Origin: Zymomonas sp.
GTDB taxonomy: Bacteria; Pseudomonadota; Alphaproteobacteria; Sphingomonadales; Sphingomonadaceae
DNA: 10,000 nt
Direction: 5' to 3'
Assembly (NCBI RefSeq): GCF_020216885.1
Contig: NZ_JAIWON010000061.1
Coordinates: 1-10,000, forward strand
The translations under genes were made by a program, and so were the position numbers. The notes under the pieces are model-generated. The model did no database searches. It was given only the letters and a program-made list of their open reading frames with translations, and was not told the DNA's origin. Each line of letters begins with the position of its first letter. The first letter of the stretch is position 1. This document shows positions 1-6,120 of this stretch, in pieces.

Positions 1-2
1 TC

Positions 3-92
3 GCCTCCTATTGGCATGAGGGCAGGGGTATTATTCCCTATTTTGCTCGTCTGAAATTGGGCTTTGTCCCACGAGATAAAAAGACAGAGTGA
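3..92 (+). CDS. C-terminal tail of an unidentified protein (partial)
   Basis: An open frame enters from the left edge and runs 29 codons to a TGA at 90-92. The tail is basic and aromatic, with GRGIIPYFARLKLGFVPR near its end. The last residues faintly resemble the C-terminus of GNAT-type acetyltransferases (LGF-P), but 29 residues are too few to assign a family. The frame is open over the whole visible stretch, and the AT-rich DNA begins just after the stop, which supports a genuine gene end. A chance open frame of this length cannot be excluded. Confidence 0.45.
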   Translation, partial: ASYWHEGRGIIPYFARLKLGFVPRDKKTE

Positions 93-337
93 TTTTTTGT
101 CCTGATTGTTGATTTTTCTAAAATAAGCCGCCTTATGTCATAAAAAGGGTCTCGTTTTCCTTTATGACAAGAGAACGAAATCCTATTCTATTTTTTAGAA
201 AAAGAGCATTAGCCAATAGCGAATTATTTATTTTAAAATTCTTTTTAAAACTTAAATTTTGGAATTTTATTAAAATAAATGTGGAATAATTTAAAATTTA
301 TTGTATATTTTTACGGATATAGAACAATATATTTTTT
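93..337. other. AT-rich intergenic region upstream of mop
   Basis: This stretch lies between the partial left-edge gene and mop. It is very AT-rich, especially from 220 to 337, and no open frame in it looks like a gene. It must hold the mop promoter, but I could not place a -35/-10 pair with acceptable spacing, and there is no sigma-54 GG-N10-GC element on the plus strand. It contains one distinct palindrome (136-169, listed separately) and several AT-only inverted repeats that are expected by chance in such DNA. Confidence 0.6.
136..169. repeat. Inverted repeat TGTCATAAA / TTTATGACA
   Basis: The left arm TGTCATAAA (136-144) and right arm TTTATGACA (161-169) are perfect 9-base reverse complements. 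GG (147-148) can add to CC (159-160) if two A residues bulge. The spacer is 16 bases. It lies 44 bases after the stop of the left-edge gene and about 180 bases before mop. It could be an operator for a dimeric regulator or a weak hairpin terminator. No T-run follows it, so a terminator is less likely. It does not match a ModE, NifA or FNR consensus that I know. Confidence 0.45.
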
Positions 338-347
338 AGGAAATTCC

Positions 348-560
348 ATGTTGAAATTAAGTGCCAGAAACCAGATTAAAGGCAAAATAATCAAAATTGC
401 CAAGGGCGCCACCACTTCCCATATTACCTTGGATGCCGCCGGAACCACACTGATGGCCTCTATCACCAATGAAGCCGTAGAAGACCTGAAATTGGAAGAA
501 GGTAAGTCGGCTGTCGCCGTCATCAAAGCATCCGATATTATGGTCGGGATCGAAGCATAA
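348..560 (+). CDS. mop: Molbindin, small molybdate-binding (Mop) protein
   Basis: The 70-residue product is a single Mop domain, the usual size of a stand-alone molbindin. It opens with MLKLSARNQIKGKI, where SARN-xxKGKI is the family signature. It continues with a GATTSH segment and ITNEAVEDLKLEEGKSA, and ends KASDIMVGIEA, the typical K-A-S-x-V/I-M-V-G close. Molbindins are cytoplasmic, form hexamers and hold several molybdate ions, so they buffer molybdenum. The ATG at 348 is chosen because AGGAA (338-342) sits five bases upstream and because homologs begin M-x-x-SARN. An in-frame ATG at 279 would add 23 hydrophobic and aromatic residues encoded by AT-rich leader DNA and is unlikely. The gene faces modD tail to tail, and its placement beside nif genes suggests molybdenum supply for nitrogenase. 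Confidence 0.93.
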   Translation: MLKLSARNQIKGKIIKIAKGATTSHITLDAAGTTLMASITNEAVEDLKLEEGKSAVAVIKASDIMVGIEA

Positions 561-568
561 TAAAGCTG

Positions 569-600
569 TGCCAGCCTTCTTTGAGAGGGCTGGCATATCT
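569..600 (+). terminator. Terminator-like hairpin after mop
   Basis: TGCCAGCC (569-576) pairs with GGCTGGCA (588-595) over 8 GC-rich bases. The loop side can extend with TTCT against AGAG (one wobble) to leave a TTG triloop. The hairpin starts nine bases after the mop stop. The downstream tract (TATCTT) is only weakly T-rich, so termination may be partial. The hairpin also lies between convergent genes and could act on transcripts from modD. Confidence 0.65.
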
Positions 601-603
601 TCC

Positions 604-626
604 AAAAAACGGCGGCAACAGAGCCG
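604..626 (-). terminator. Weak terminator candidate for the modD transcript
   Basis: On the minus strand CGGC (626-623) pairs with GCCG (616-613) around a six-base loop. It is followed after three bases by six T residues (609-604). The stem is only four base pairs and is separated from the T-run, so this is a weak call. Its position, 58 bases past the modD stop and facing mop, is where an operon terminator is expected. A five-base stem TCTGG/CCAGA at 656-674 is closer to modD but has no useful T-run. Confidence 0.35.
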
Positions 627-683
627 ATTTTATATGGAAGGCCAGCGATTTTATGTCTGGTTATTTTTTCCAGATAGGCGGAT

Positions 684-1553
684 TTAAGCCGCTTCCAATT
701 TCACCTGCACATCACAGGGTTTGGCATAATAGGGGGTAGAGGTGACAATAATATCAGCGCCAGCCTCTATATAATCGGCTATATTTTCTGGATTGATGCC
801 TCCAGCAGCGGCGAGTGATGGAATATGGTCAAAAAATTTCAATCTTTCTTGTAAATGATGAAGCTGTTGGGGCGTAAATTTTTCCAGTTGCAAGATATCG
901 GGCGAAAATTGAGCGACGGTTAAAGCCTGTTCTATGGTTTCAACCTCTACCGTGATTTTTCTTTCTGGCATATTCTGTTTTAACCGCCCGATCGCTTTAC
1001 CAATATCGAAATTCATAAATGTCAGATGCTCGGCAAAAACCAGCAGCGTTTCTGAAAGATTGATCCGGTGCATAACTCCGCCGCCTGCCAATACAGCTTT
1101 GACGGCTAAGGGGCGGGTTAAAGGAGGGGCTTTGCGAGTGCAGCCAACGACGGCTAAAGGAGATATCTTTTTGGCCAAAGTCACCATCTTATGGGTCATG
1201 GTGGCGATGCCTGCACTCCATTCCATCAAACTCTGGGCAGATTTCCAACCCAAATGAAGTTGGCCTGCCGAGGCTTTCGCCTCTAAGAGTAACATGCCGG
1301 ATAAGGCACGACTACCAGAAGGTATCGCATAATCTATGGATGCCCCCAGTTGCTTTAAAATAGCGGCGGCTTCTTCAACGCCGCTCGCGATCTGGTCATC
1401 CCGCGCCGTAAAGGTGATATGGGCGGGGTGATCTTGGATGCCCAAGGATCGGGTTGTTAAATCGCCATAACCGGCATCTTCCATCCATAAATTTTCTATC
1501 AAACCAGCCGAAATTGGTAAAAAATGGGGCGCAGGAAAAGGCGAGTTCGACAT
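684..1553 (-). CDS. modD: ModD, NadC-like phosphoribosyltransferase-family protein of molybdenum metabolism
   Basis: The 289-residue product belongs to the quinolinate phosphoribosyltransferase (NadC) fold family. EDAGYGDLTTRSLG lies near residues 25-38, CTRKAPPLTR near 138-147, and GGGVMHRINLSETLLVF near 157-173. The C-terminal segment AAGGINPENIADYIEAGAD is the phosphate-binding barrel end. ModD rather than NadC is indicated by LSETLLVFAEH, where NadC enzymes carry K-D-N-H, and by the ending VTSTPYYAKPCDVQV. ModD genes usually sit with molybdate transport genes and their reaction is not established to my knowledge. Here the gene is last in the hesB-nifUSVW unit, 70 bases after nifW. The ATG at 1553 is preferred over a TTG at 1610 because homologs start shortly before this point, although its ribosome site (AGAAGAAAA) is weak. 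Confidence 0.88.
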   Translation of the reverse strand: MSNSPFPAPHFLPISAGLIENLWMEDAGYGDLTTRSLGIQDHPAHITFTARDDQIASGVEEAAAILKQLGASIDYAIPSGSRALSGMLLLEAKASAGQLHLGWKSAQSLMEWSAGIATMTHKMVTLAKKISPLAVVGCTRKAPPLTRPLAVKAVLAGGGVMHRINLSETLLVFAEHLTFMNFDIGKAIGRLKQNMPERKITVEVETIEQALTVAQFSPDILQLEKFTPQQLHHLQERLKFFDHIPSLAAAGGINPENIADYIEAGADIIVTSTPYYAKPCDVQVKLEAA

Positions 1554-1558
1554 GATTT

Positions 1559-1620
1559 TTCTTCTGTCTCTTAAGGTATGAATAGATTTTTTCGGCAATC
1601 TAGAAGGCAAAGCAGAAGAA
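1559..1620 (-). repeat. Inverted repeat in the nifW-modD gap covering the modD ribosome site
   Basis: In the minus-strand transcript TTCTTCTG (1620-1613), three bases after the nifW stop, is the exact reverse complement of CAGAAGAA (1566-1559), which ends five bases before the modD ATG. Pairing would enclose a 46-base loop and hide the purine-rich stretch that is the only candidate ribosome site for modD. The stem is short and AT-rich, so a regulatory role is only a possibility. Confidence 0.35.
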
Positions 1621-1623
1621 TTT

Positions 1624-1950
1624 TTATTCTGGCGGCATTGTCAGTGAAGTCAGCTTGACCATCGGTAGTTTGACCGGTTTGACGGCATCTTGATGCACCT
1701 TGAAAAGCCGCTCTTTTATCGGTGAAGAATCGACAAAATCATTATAGGCTTGCGCGAGATAATGCTGATATCTCTGTTTTTCTTCGGCTTCATCCGTTGG
1801 ATCACCCTTATCCTCTTCAAGATAAAGCGACATTTTCCGCAAAATATGCAATCGGGCGACATTTAATATCCGAGGATCATACTCAACATCCAACGCCGAG
1901 AAAAAATCTTCAGCAGACGATAATTGGCGCAATGTGTCAGTAAAAGACAT
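1624..1950 (-). CDS. nifW: NifW, nitrogenase stabilising/protective protein
   Basis: The 108-residue product matches NifW in size and layout: LSSAEDFFSALDVEYDP at residues 10-26, RLHILRKMSLYL at 33-44, a charged DEAEE segment, then YLAQAYNDFVDSS at 64-76 and LFKVHQD at 82-88. NifW is a cytoplasmic accessory protein thought to bind the MoFe protein and help its maturation or protect it from oxygen; its mechanism is unsettled. Two in-frame ATGs lie six bases apart (1956 and 1950). AAGGA directly abuts the first, leaving no spacing, and is six bases from the second, so the second is chosen. NifV ends 49 bases upstream, and modD follows. Confidence 0.92.
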   Translation of the reverse strand: MSFTDTLRQLSSAEDFFSALDVEYDPRILNVARLHILRKMSLYLEEDKGDPTDEAEEKQRYQHYLAQAYNDFVDSSPIKERLFKVHQDAVKPVKLPMVKLTSLTMPPE

Positions 1951-1999
1951 AATCATTCCTTGACGTTATGGACGGGCAAAATCCCTGTTAAAAAACAGT

Positions 2000-3160
2000 T
2001 TATCGCAGGTCAGTGCTGGGCTGGGCATGGCTAAAATGTTGATGAATCAAGGCAATTTCCGATAATCCAATGGAACGTTTTTGATGGCTCGCTTGCATTT
2101 TGACCGCAGCCAACAGATTCTGGATCATGTCTTCCTGCGCTTTGATGCCCAATAAAGAGAGCGCATGACGGATAGCCGCCCGTCCCGAATGTTTTCCCAA
2201 AACGATTTCACGCTGTCTTCCCAGCTTTTCGGGATTGAAGGCTTCATAACTTGCCGGATTGCGCAAAAGGCCTGCCACATGAATGCCGGATTCATGTTGA
2301 AAAACAGATTCCCCAACAATGGCTTTATCCGGTGGAATGGTTCGACCTGCCGCTTGGGCAACATATTGCGCTAGATTATAGAGTTTTTCGGGACGAATCC
2401 GCGTTTCTTTGCCTGCGATATGGCTGGCAGCTATCGCCACCTGTTCGAGTGAGGCATTGCCTGCGCGTTCTCCCAAACCGAGAACCGTGACACTAGCCCC
2501 TTTGGCTCCGGCTTTGATCGCAGCGAGACTGTTGGCGGTGGCTAGTCCCAGATCGTCATGGCCGTGAAATTCGATATCAAGCGGGCTTATTTGATGAAGT
2601 TGGGTGATAATTTCATAGGTCGCAAAAGGGTCAAGAATCCCCAATGTATCGGCAAAGCGGATTCTGAAGGCACCCGCTTCTTCAATCACGCCCAGTAAAT
2701 CGGTTAAAAAAGATATTTCTGTTCGGCTGGCATCCTCTGCACCGACAGAGACTTCTAATCCGTGATCTTTGGCATAGCTGATAACCTTTTGGCAGAGTTC
2801 CAATATATCCACTGCCGACAGATCGGGAAATTTGGCTGCCATTTGAAAAGGCGATGAAGAAATAGAAAGATGGACGGTCTTGGCACCTGTTTCCAAGGCC
2901 TTATCCACATCGGCAATTTTCATCCGACACCAAGGAATGACCCGTGCTGTTTCGCTCTGTTGGTCAATTTGGCGGATGGCTTCGATTTCGCTAGCCCCCA
3001 TAGCGGGAATACCGGCTTCGATTTCATCAACGCCCGCCTCATCCAAGGCTTTGGCAATATGTAACTTCTCGGATAGCGTAAAGGCAACACCCGGAGCCTG
3101 CTCTCCATCGCGCAATGTCGTGTCGTTAATGATGAGATGTTTGTCACTTTTTGCAGGCAT
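2000..3160 (-). CDS. nifV: NifV, homocitrate synthase
   Basis: The 386-residue product condenses acetyl-CoA with 2-oxoglutarate to give homocitrate, the organic ligand of the iron-molybdenum cofactor. It shows the LeuA/homocitrate synthase layout: [13 protein letters not shown] at residues 12-24, the metal-binding HGHDD at 199-203 within [21 protein letters not shown] at 230-235 and HESGIHV at 289-295. Full family length is present. The ATG at 3160 is chosen because AGAAGGTGG lies five bases upstream. A GTG at 3169 falls inside that ribosome site. IPMS-type leucine synthases are longer, with a C-terminal regulatory domain that is absent here, and the nif setting makes NifV the clear choice. 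An AT-rich 56-base gap separates it from nifS. Confidence 0.95.
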   Translation of the reverse strand: MPAKSDKHLIINDTTLRDGEQAPGVAFTLSEKLHIAKALDEAGVDEIEAGIPAMGASEIEAIRQIDQQSETARVIPWCRMKIADVDKALETGAKTVHLSISSSPFQMAAKFPDLSAVDILELCQKVISYAKDHGLEVSVGAEDASRTEISFLTDLLGVIEEAGAFRIRFADTLGILDPFATYEIITQLHQISPLDIEFHGHDDLGLATANSLAAIKAGAKGASVTVLGLGERAGNASLEQVAIAASHIAGKETRIRPEKLYNLAQYVAQAAGRTIPPDKAIVGESVFQHESGIHVAGLLRNPASYEAFNPEKLGRQREIVLGKHSGRAAIRHALSLLGIKAQEDMIQNLLAAVKMQASHQKRSIGLSEIALIHQHFSHAQPSTDLR

Positions 3161-3216
3161 AACAACCACCTTCTGTTTCTATTAGTTATTTTTATATAAT
3201 TTATTATTAAATATTA

Positions 3217-4374
3217 TTATAATATATCTCTATTTGATCGGGGGTCTTTTAAAATTTTATTCATTTGCTCTAGGACATAGCTGACATCTTCTTCGCTATT
3301 CTCTCGCGAGAAAGAAAAACGAAGGGCGCCATGGGCAAATGGGTAAGGCACTCTCATGGCTCTCAACACATGGGAGGGCTCTATTGAGCCAGAGGCGCAG
3401 GCCGAACCGGAAGAAGCAGCAATGCCGGATTGGTTGAGAAAGGTTAAAAGAGCTTCGCTGTCTTTATTTTCAAAAGCGATATTGAGAGTGTTCGACAAGC
3501 GATGTTCTCTGTCGCCCAGAATCGAGGCTTTGCTATCCAATGCTAACAGGCCTTGTTCCAATTTGTCGCGTAAAGCCGCTATTTCGGCATTGTCTTTTGA
3601 AACTGTATTGAAGGCCTTTTCGGCGGCCAGTCCTAATCCAACAATCGCAGGGATATTTTCTGTGCCGCCGCGTCTGCCTCTTTCTTGATGACCGCCTCGG
3701 ATCAAAGGCTGTAGCTTTAATCCCTGACGCAGATAAAGAACGCCAACGCCCTTCGGTGCATGTAATTTATGTCCCGACAGTGACAACATATCGATATCGG
3801 AATTATGCAAGGAAACGGGTAATTTACCGATGGCTTGCACGGCATCGCTATGAAAAAGGCTACCGGCTTCATGTGCCATCCGGCTTAAAATTTCTATCGG
3901 AAAGAGGGTGCCTGTCTCATTATTGGCATACATGAAAGAGACCAGCGCCGTTTTGGGATTTAACGCGCGCTGATAAGCCTCAATATCAAGGCATCCTTGG
4001 CTATCAACCGCGATATAATGGATTTTGATATCCCGATATTTTTGGAGCCATGCGCAAAGACTTAAAATAGCAGGATGCTCAACTCTGCTTGTGATGATTT
4101 CATTGCGTTCGGGATTAGATGCCACAGCCGATAAGATTGCTGTATTATTGGCCTCTGTCCCGCCGCTGGTAAAAATGATTTCCTGTTCTTCCTTGGCGTT
4201 CAGCAGTTTTTGGACTTGCTGCCTTGCCATTCTAAGCGCGGTTTTAGCCTTGTGACCCCATGCGTGCAGAGAGGACGGATTGCCGAAATACTCGCCAAAA
4301 TAAGGGATGATCGCCGAAAGAATTTCAGGATCAACACGGGTCGTTGCATTGTTATCAAGATAGACAAGCCTCAT
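3217..4374 (-). CDS. nifS: NifS, cysteine desulfurase
   Basis: The 385-residue product is a class V aminotransferase-fold, PLP-dependent cysteine desulfurase that supplies sulfur for nitrogenase Fe-S clusters. Landmarks are YLDNNATTRVDP near the N-terminus, TSGGTEANN at residues 69-77, the stacking His100 (RVEHPAIL), HSDAVQAIGK at 175-184 and the PLP lysine Lys203 in SGHKLHAPKGVG. Further on are GRRGGTEN at 233-240 and the persulfide cysteine Cys326 in SSGSACASGS. This agrees with NifS rather than group II SufS enzymes. The start has a modest TTTGGGA ribosome site. The short hydrophilic tail (DPRSNRDIL) is read from AT-rich DNA. It lies 23 bases after nifU, consistent with co-translation and joint function. 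Confidence 0.96.
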   Translation of the reverse strand: MRLVYLDNNATTRVDPEILSAIIPYFGEYFGNPSSLHAWGHKAKTALRMARQQVQKLLNAKEEQEIIFTSGGTEANNTAILSAVASNPERNEIITSRVEHPAILSLCAWLQKYRDIKIHYIAVDSQGCLDIEAYQRALNPKTALVSFMYANNETGTLFPIEILSRMAHEAGSLFHSDAVQAIGKLPVSLHNSDIDMLSLSGHKLHAPKGVGVLYLRQGLKLQPLIRGGHQERGRRGGTENIPAIVGLGLAAEKAFNTVSKDNAEIAALRDKLEQGLLALDSKASILGDREHRLSNTLNIAFENKDSEALLTFLNQSGIAASSGSACASGSIEPSHVLRAMRVPYPFAHGALRFSFSRENSEEDVSYVLEQMNKILKDPRSNRDIL

Positions 4375-4397
4375 TTCCCAAAGCGCCTTTTCTGCTT

Positions 4398-4640
4398 TTA
4401 ATGGCCGGGCGGCATGGGAATGACCCGCAACGGGACACCAATGCGATCAATCAGGGTTTTCTGGATACCATGCACCGTCAATGTCGATAATTGGCATTGG
4501 ATACAACTGCCTGTCATACGGACGATAACTTTGTTATCTTCGATACAGATAAATTCGCAGTCGCCACCATCGCGTTTAAGCGTCGGTCGAATTTCCTCAA
4601 TCGCTATAACGATATCCTGTTTATGCTGCTGTAGATCCAT
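4398..4640 (-). CDS. nifU: NifU-type protein, Nfu domain only
   Basis: The 80-residue product corresponds only to the C-terminal Nfu domain of classical NifU: AIEEIRPTLKRDGGDCEF at residues 13-30 and the cluster-binding CxxC, Cys46 and Cys49, in GSCIQCQLSTLTV. The IscU-like N-terminal scaffold and the central [2Fe-2S] domain of Azotobacter-type NifU (about 300 residues) are missing. Nothing upstream encodes them, because the next gene is hesB. It probably holds or delivers [4Fe-4S] clusters formed with NifS. Short NifU forms occur in several alphaproteobacterial nif clusters. The ATG at 4640 follows GGAAGGGG by eight bases; a TTG at 4676 has no ribosome site. Confidence 0.9.
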   Translation of the reverse strand: MDLQQHKQDIVIAIEEIRPTLKRDGGDCEFICIEDNKVIVRMTGSCIQCQLSTLTVHGIQKTLIDRIGVPLRVIPMPPGH

Positions 4641-4697
4641 TTTCGGAACCCCTTCCTGTCTATCGAGGGACGGCAAAAAATCGCTTTCGGATGGTTG

Positions 4698-5021
4698 TTA
4701 GTGAAATGATTTTCCGCAGGAGCATTTTGAACCGGCATTCGGGTTGTCAAAAGTAAATCCGGATTCTTCGAGGCTAGTCACGAAGTCTATTTTTGTCCCT
4801 TCCAAAAGAGGGGCGGACTCTGCTTCGACAAAAATTTTAACGCCTTTTTCTTCGACAATAATGTCATCGACTTCAGCTTTCCGTGCCAACGCCATCCGGT
4901 ATATCAAACCGGCGCAACCGCCTGTTTCGACCATGATACGAATAGCTTGCACGGAGGCATCGTCTGTTCCCGTTATGGATTTGCGGATAGCATCAGAAGC
5001 ACTGTCAGTCAGATGAAGCAT
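4698..5021 (-). CDS. hesB: HesB/IscA-family A-type Fe-S carrier
   Basis: The 107-residue product is an A-type Fe-S carrier. It has the three conserved cysteines: Cys36 in ETGGCAGLIYRM, and Cys100 and Cys102 in the C-terminal SKCSCGKSF. These proteins accept Fe-S clusters or iron from scaffold proteins and pass them to apo-targets. Beside nifU and nifS it is the nif-specific form (called hesB, iscN or IscA-nif in different species). ACAGGAAA five bases before the ATG at 5021 decides the start. A TTG at 5051 lies upstream of the predicted sigma-54 transcription start near 5049, so the longer form cannot be made from that promoter. It is the first gene of its transcription unit. Confidence 0.93.
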   Translation of the reverse strand: MLHLTDSASDAIRKSITGTDDASVQAIRIMVETGGCAGLIYRMALARKAEVDDIIVEEKGVKIFVEAESAPLLEGTKIDFVTSLEESGFTFDNPNAGSKCSCGKSFH

Positions 5022-5060
5022 CGCCGTTTCCTGTATTGAGGCATTTCTCAACAGATCGGA

Positions 5061-5075
5061 GCAAATACTGTGCCA
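5061..5075 (-). promoter_or_regulatory. Sigma-54 (RpoN) -24/-12 promoter for hesB-nifUSVW-modD
   Basis: On the minus strand the sequence TGGCACAGTATTTGC matches the RpoN consensus TGGCAC-N5-TTGC exactly. The invariant GG and GC are separated by ten bases. It predicts a transcription start near 5049 and a leader of about 28 bases to the hesB ATG. Nif promoters of proteobacteria normally use RpoN with NifA, and a NifA-type site lies upstream, so this promoter should be on only during nitrogen fixation. Confidence 0.9.
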
Positions 5076-5078
5076 TAT

Positions 5079-5108
5079 AAAAGAGCCGCTATCCTTTGGC
5101 TCTTTTTT
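5079..5108. terminator. Bidirectional-looking rho-independent terminator after nifQ
   Basis: AAAAGAGCC (5079-5087) and GGCTCTTTT (5098-5106) form a perfect 9-base stem with a ten-base loop. In the minus direction it follows nifQ by about 90 bases and ends in four T residues then ATAT. In the plus direction the T-run is six long. The A/T-flanked GC core is the classic intrinsic terminator shape. It ends the nifE-to-nifQ unit and lies three bases upstream of the -24 box of the next promoter. Confidence 0.85.
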
Positions 5109-5148
5109 AGGAAAATGTCGGGTTATGCACTGTGACTATGGGACAAAA

Positions 5149-5164
5149 TGTAGGCTTTTGAACA
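5149..5164. promoter_or_regulatory. NifA upstream activator sequence (TGT-N10-ACA)
   Basis: TGTAGGCTTTTGAACA fits the NifA binding consensus TGT-N10-ACA exactly. Its centre is about 107 bases upstream of the predicted start near 5049, within the usual window of roughly 80-150 bases for enhancer-bound NifA. It lies in the 3' untranslated region of nifQ. The consensus is short and can occur by chance; the support is its correct position relative to a near-perfect RpoN promoter. Confidence 0.7.
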
Positions 5165-5196
5165 ATCTTTCATCTGACCTGCCGAGAAAGCCAGAT

Positions 5197-5784
5197 TTAA
5201 AGACTATGTGCTAACAGGCTTTCGCCTTTTTCGTCCCCGAAGCAATGGTCTATATCGTCACATTCTTCGCAAATAGGGGCGGGGCATAGACCATAATGGT
5301 CATCACGGCAGATGAGGCGGAACAGGAATTTTTTCCACTTCATGTCTTTCGTGTTTTTTTGCGCCAAAGGTTCGAAATAGCGTTCCATGAGCCAGCCAAG
5401 CTCGCGACGATTTCTTAATCCCAAATCCTGCCATAAGTGATGGGGTGCCATAGAACGGCGGGCAATCATTCCAGCCAAGATATATTCAAAGCGGGAATCC
5501 TGACTAGTATTACGACAGAGCAAATCCCGTAAATAATTTTCATCTTCTTCACATTTGGGTGCTTTTTCGTCGCTATAAGGCTGAAATATGGCTGTGGCAT
5601 GGGGAAAATAATCGGCGATAATGTCGGTTATCATCGCACCGCTATGACCCAGCTTTTCCGAGAGGGGCGTTTCTTCTTTTTGAGCCTCTTCCAAGCTGAT
5701 GGCGATAATAGAGGCAAGTATATGGCTTTCGAATTGATCGCATATACTTCCTCGTTGTGACATCAATCGATCATAGATGGACAT
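5197..5784 (-). CDS. nifQ: NifQ, molybdenum donor for FeMo-cofactor synthesis
   Basis: The 195-residue product has the NifQ C-terminal signature: MKWKKFLFRLIC at residues 148-159, then the metal-binding array Cys167-X4-Cys172-X2-Cys175-X5-Cys181 ending in CFGDE. NifQ carries a molybdenum-iron-sulfur cluster and passes molybdenum to the NifEN/NifH complex. The middle part (FEYILAGMIARRSMAPHHLWQDLGL, residues 99-123, given as one helical stretch) also fits the family. The ATG at 5784 follows GGGGA by six bases. The fdxB stop is 15 bases upstream, so the two are cotranscribed. It is the last gene before the terminator at 5079-5108. Confidence 0.94.
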   Translation of the reverse strand: MSIYDRLMSQRGSICDQFESHILASIIAISLEEAQKEETPLSEKLGHSGAMITDIIADYFPHATAIFQPYSDEKAPKCEEDENYLRDLLCRNTSQDSRFEYILAGMIARRSMAPHHLWQDLGLRNRRELGWLMERYFEPLAQKNTKDMKWKKFLFRLICRDDHYGLCPAPICEECDDIDHCFGDEKGESLLAHSL

Positions 5785-5799
5785 GGAATTTCCCCGTTA

Positions 5800-6084
5800 T
5801 CAAGCGGCGGCATGAATCTGGCTTTTGGTAGGGCAAACACGGGCGCAAGCACTGCAACCGATACAGGCACCTTCATCCTGAACAGTCATGACGGTTTTGA
5901 TAATATCGCCGTCATCATCTTCTTCTGGGTCGATCAATTGGCCATCTTCATCGACGCCATAAAGGCCAAGGACATTGTGACCGCAGACTTTGTAACAGCG
6001 GCCACAGCCAATGCAGAGTTCAGGATTGATAGATATCAGATATTGAGGCTGCCATTCGCGGCCATCACGCGTATAAAAAGGCAT
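5800..6084 (-). CDS. fdxB: FdxB, nif-specific ferredoxin III (2x[4Fe-4S])
   Basis: The 94-residue product has two four-cysteine motifs: Cys24, 27, 30, 34 in CIGCGRCYKVC and Cys74, 77, 80, 84 in CIGCSACARVCP. An acidic insertion of about 40 residues (DPEEDDDGD) separates them. The opening MPFYTRDGREWQPQYL and the first motif ending VCGHNVLGL are typical of FdxB. It should be a low-potential electron carrier, which in other species supports cofactor assembly steps rather than being the main donor to nitrogenase. AAAGGA sits seven bases before the ATG. An out-of-frame ATG five bases upstream is not used. It lies between the DUF269 gene and nifQ. Confidence 0.94.
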   Translation of the reverse strand: MPFYTRDGREWQPQYLISINPELCIGCGRCYKVCGHNVLGLYGVDEDGQLIDPEEDDDGDIIKTVMTVQDEGACIGCSACARVCPTKSQIHAAA

Positions 6085-6120
6085 GACATTTTCCTTTGCA
6101 AAAGGGAGATAGCGGCCTTG

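Noticed and set aside
299..328. ATTGT/ACAAT repeat before mop as a ModE site
   Set aside because: Only five bases pair in very AT-rich DNA and it lacks the usual ModE half-site pattern.
279..347. Longer mop start adding 23 residues
   Set aside because: The added residues come from the AT-rich leader, no ribosome site precedes 279, and the ATG at 348 has AGGAA at good spacing and matches the family N-terminus.
1985..1998. CTGTT/AACAG hairpin in the nifV-nifW gap as a terminator
   Set aside because: Five AT-rich pairs with no following T-run in the minus direction; the genes look cotranscribed.
5131..5145. Second possible NifA site TGT-N9-ACA
   Set aside because: The spacer is nine bases rather than ten, so the half-sites are out of register with the NifA consensus.
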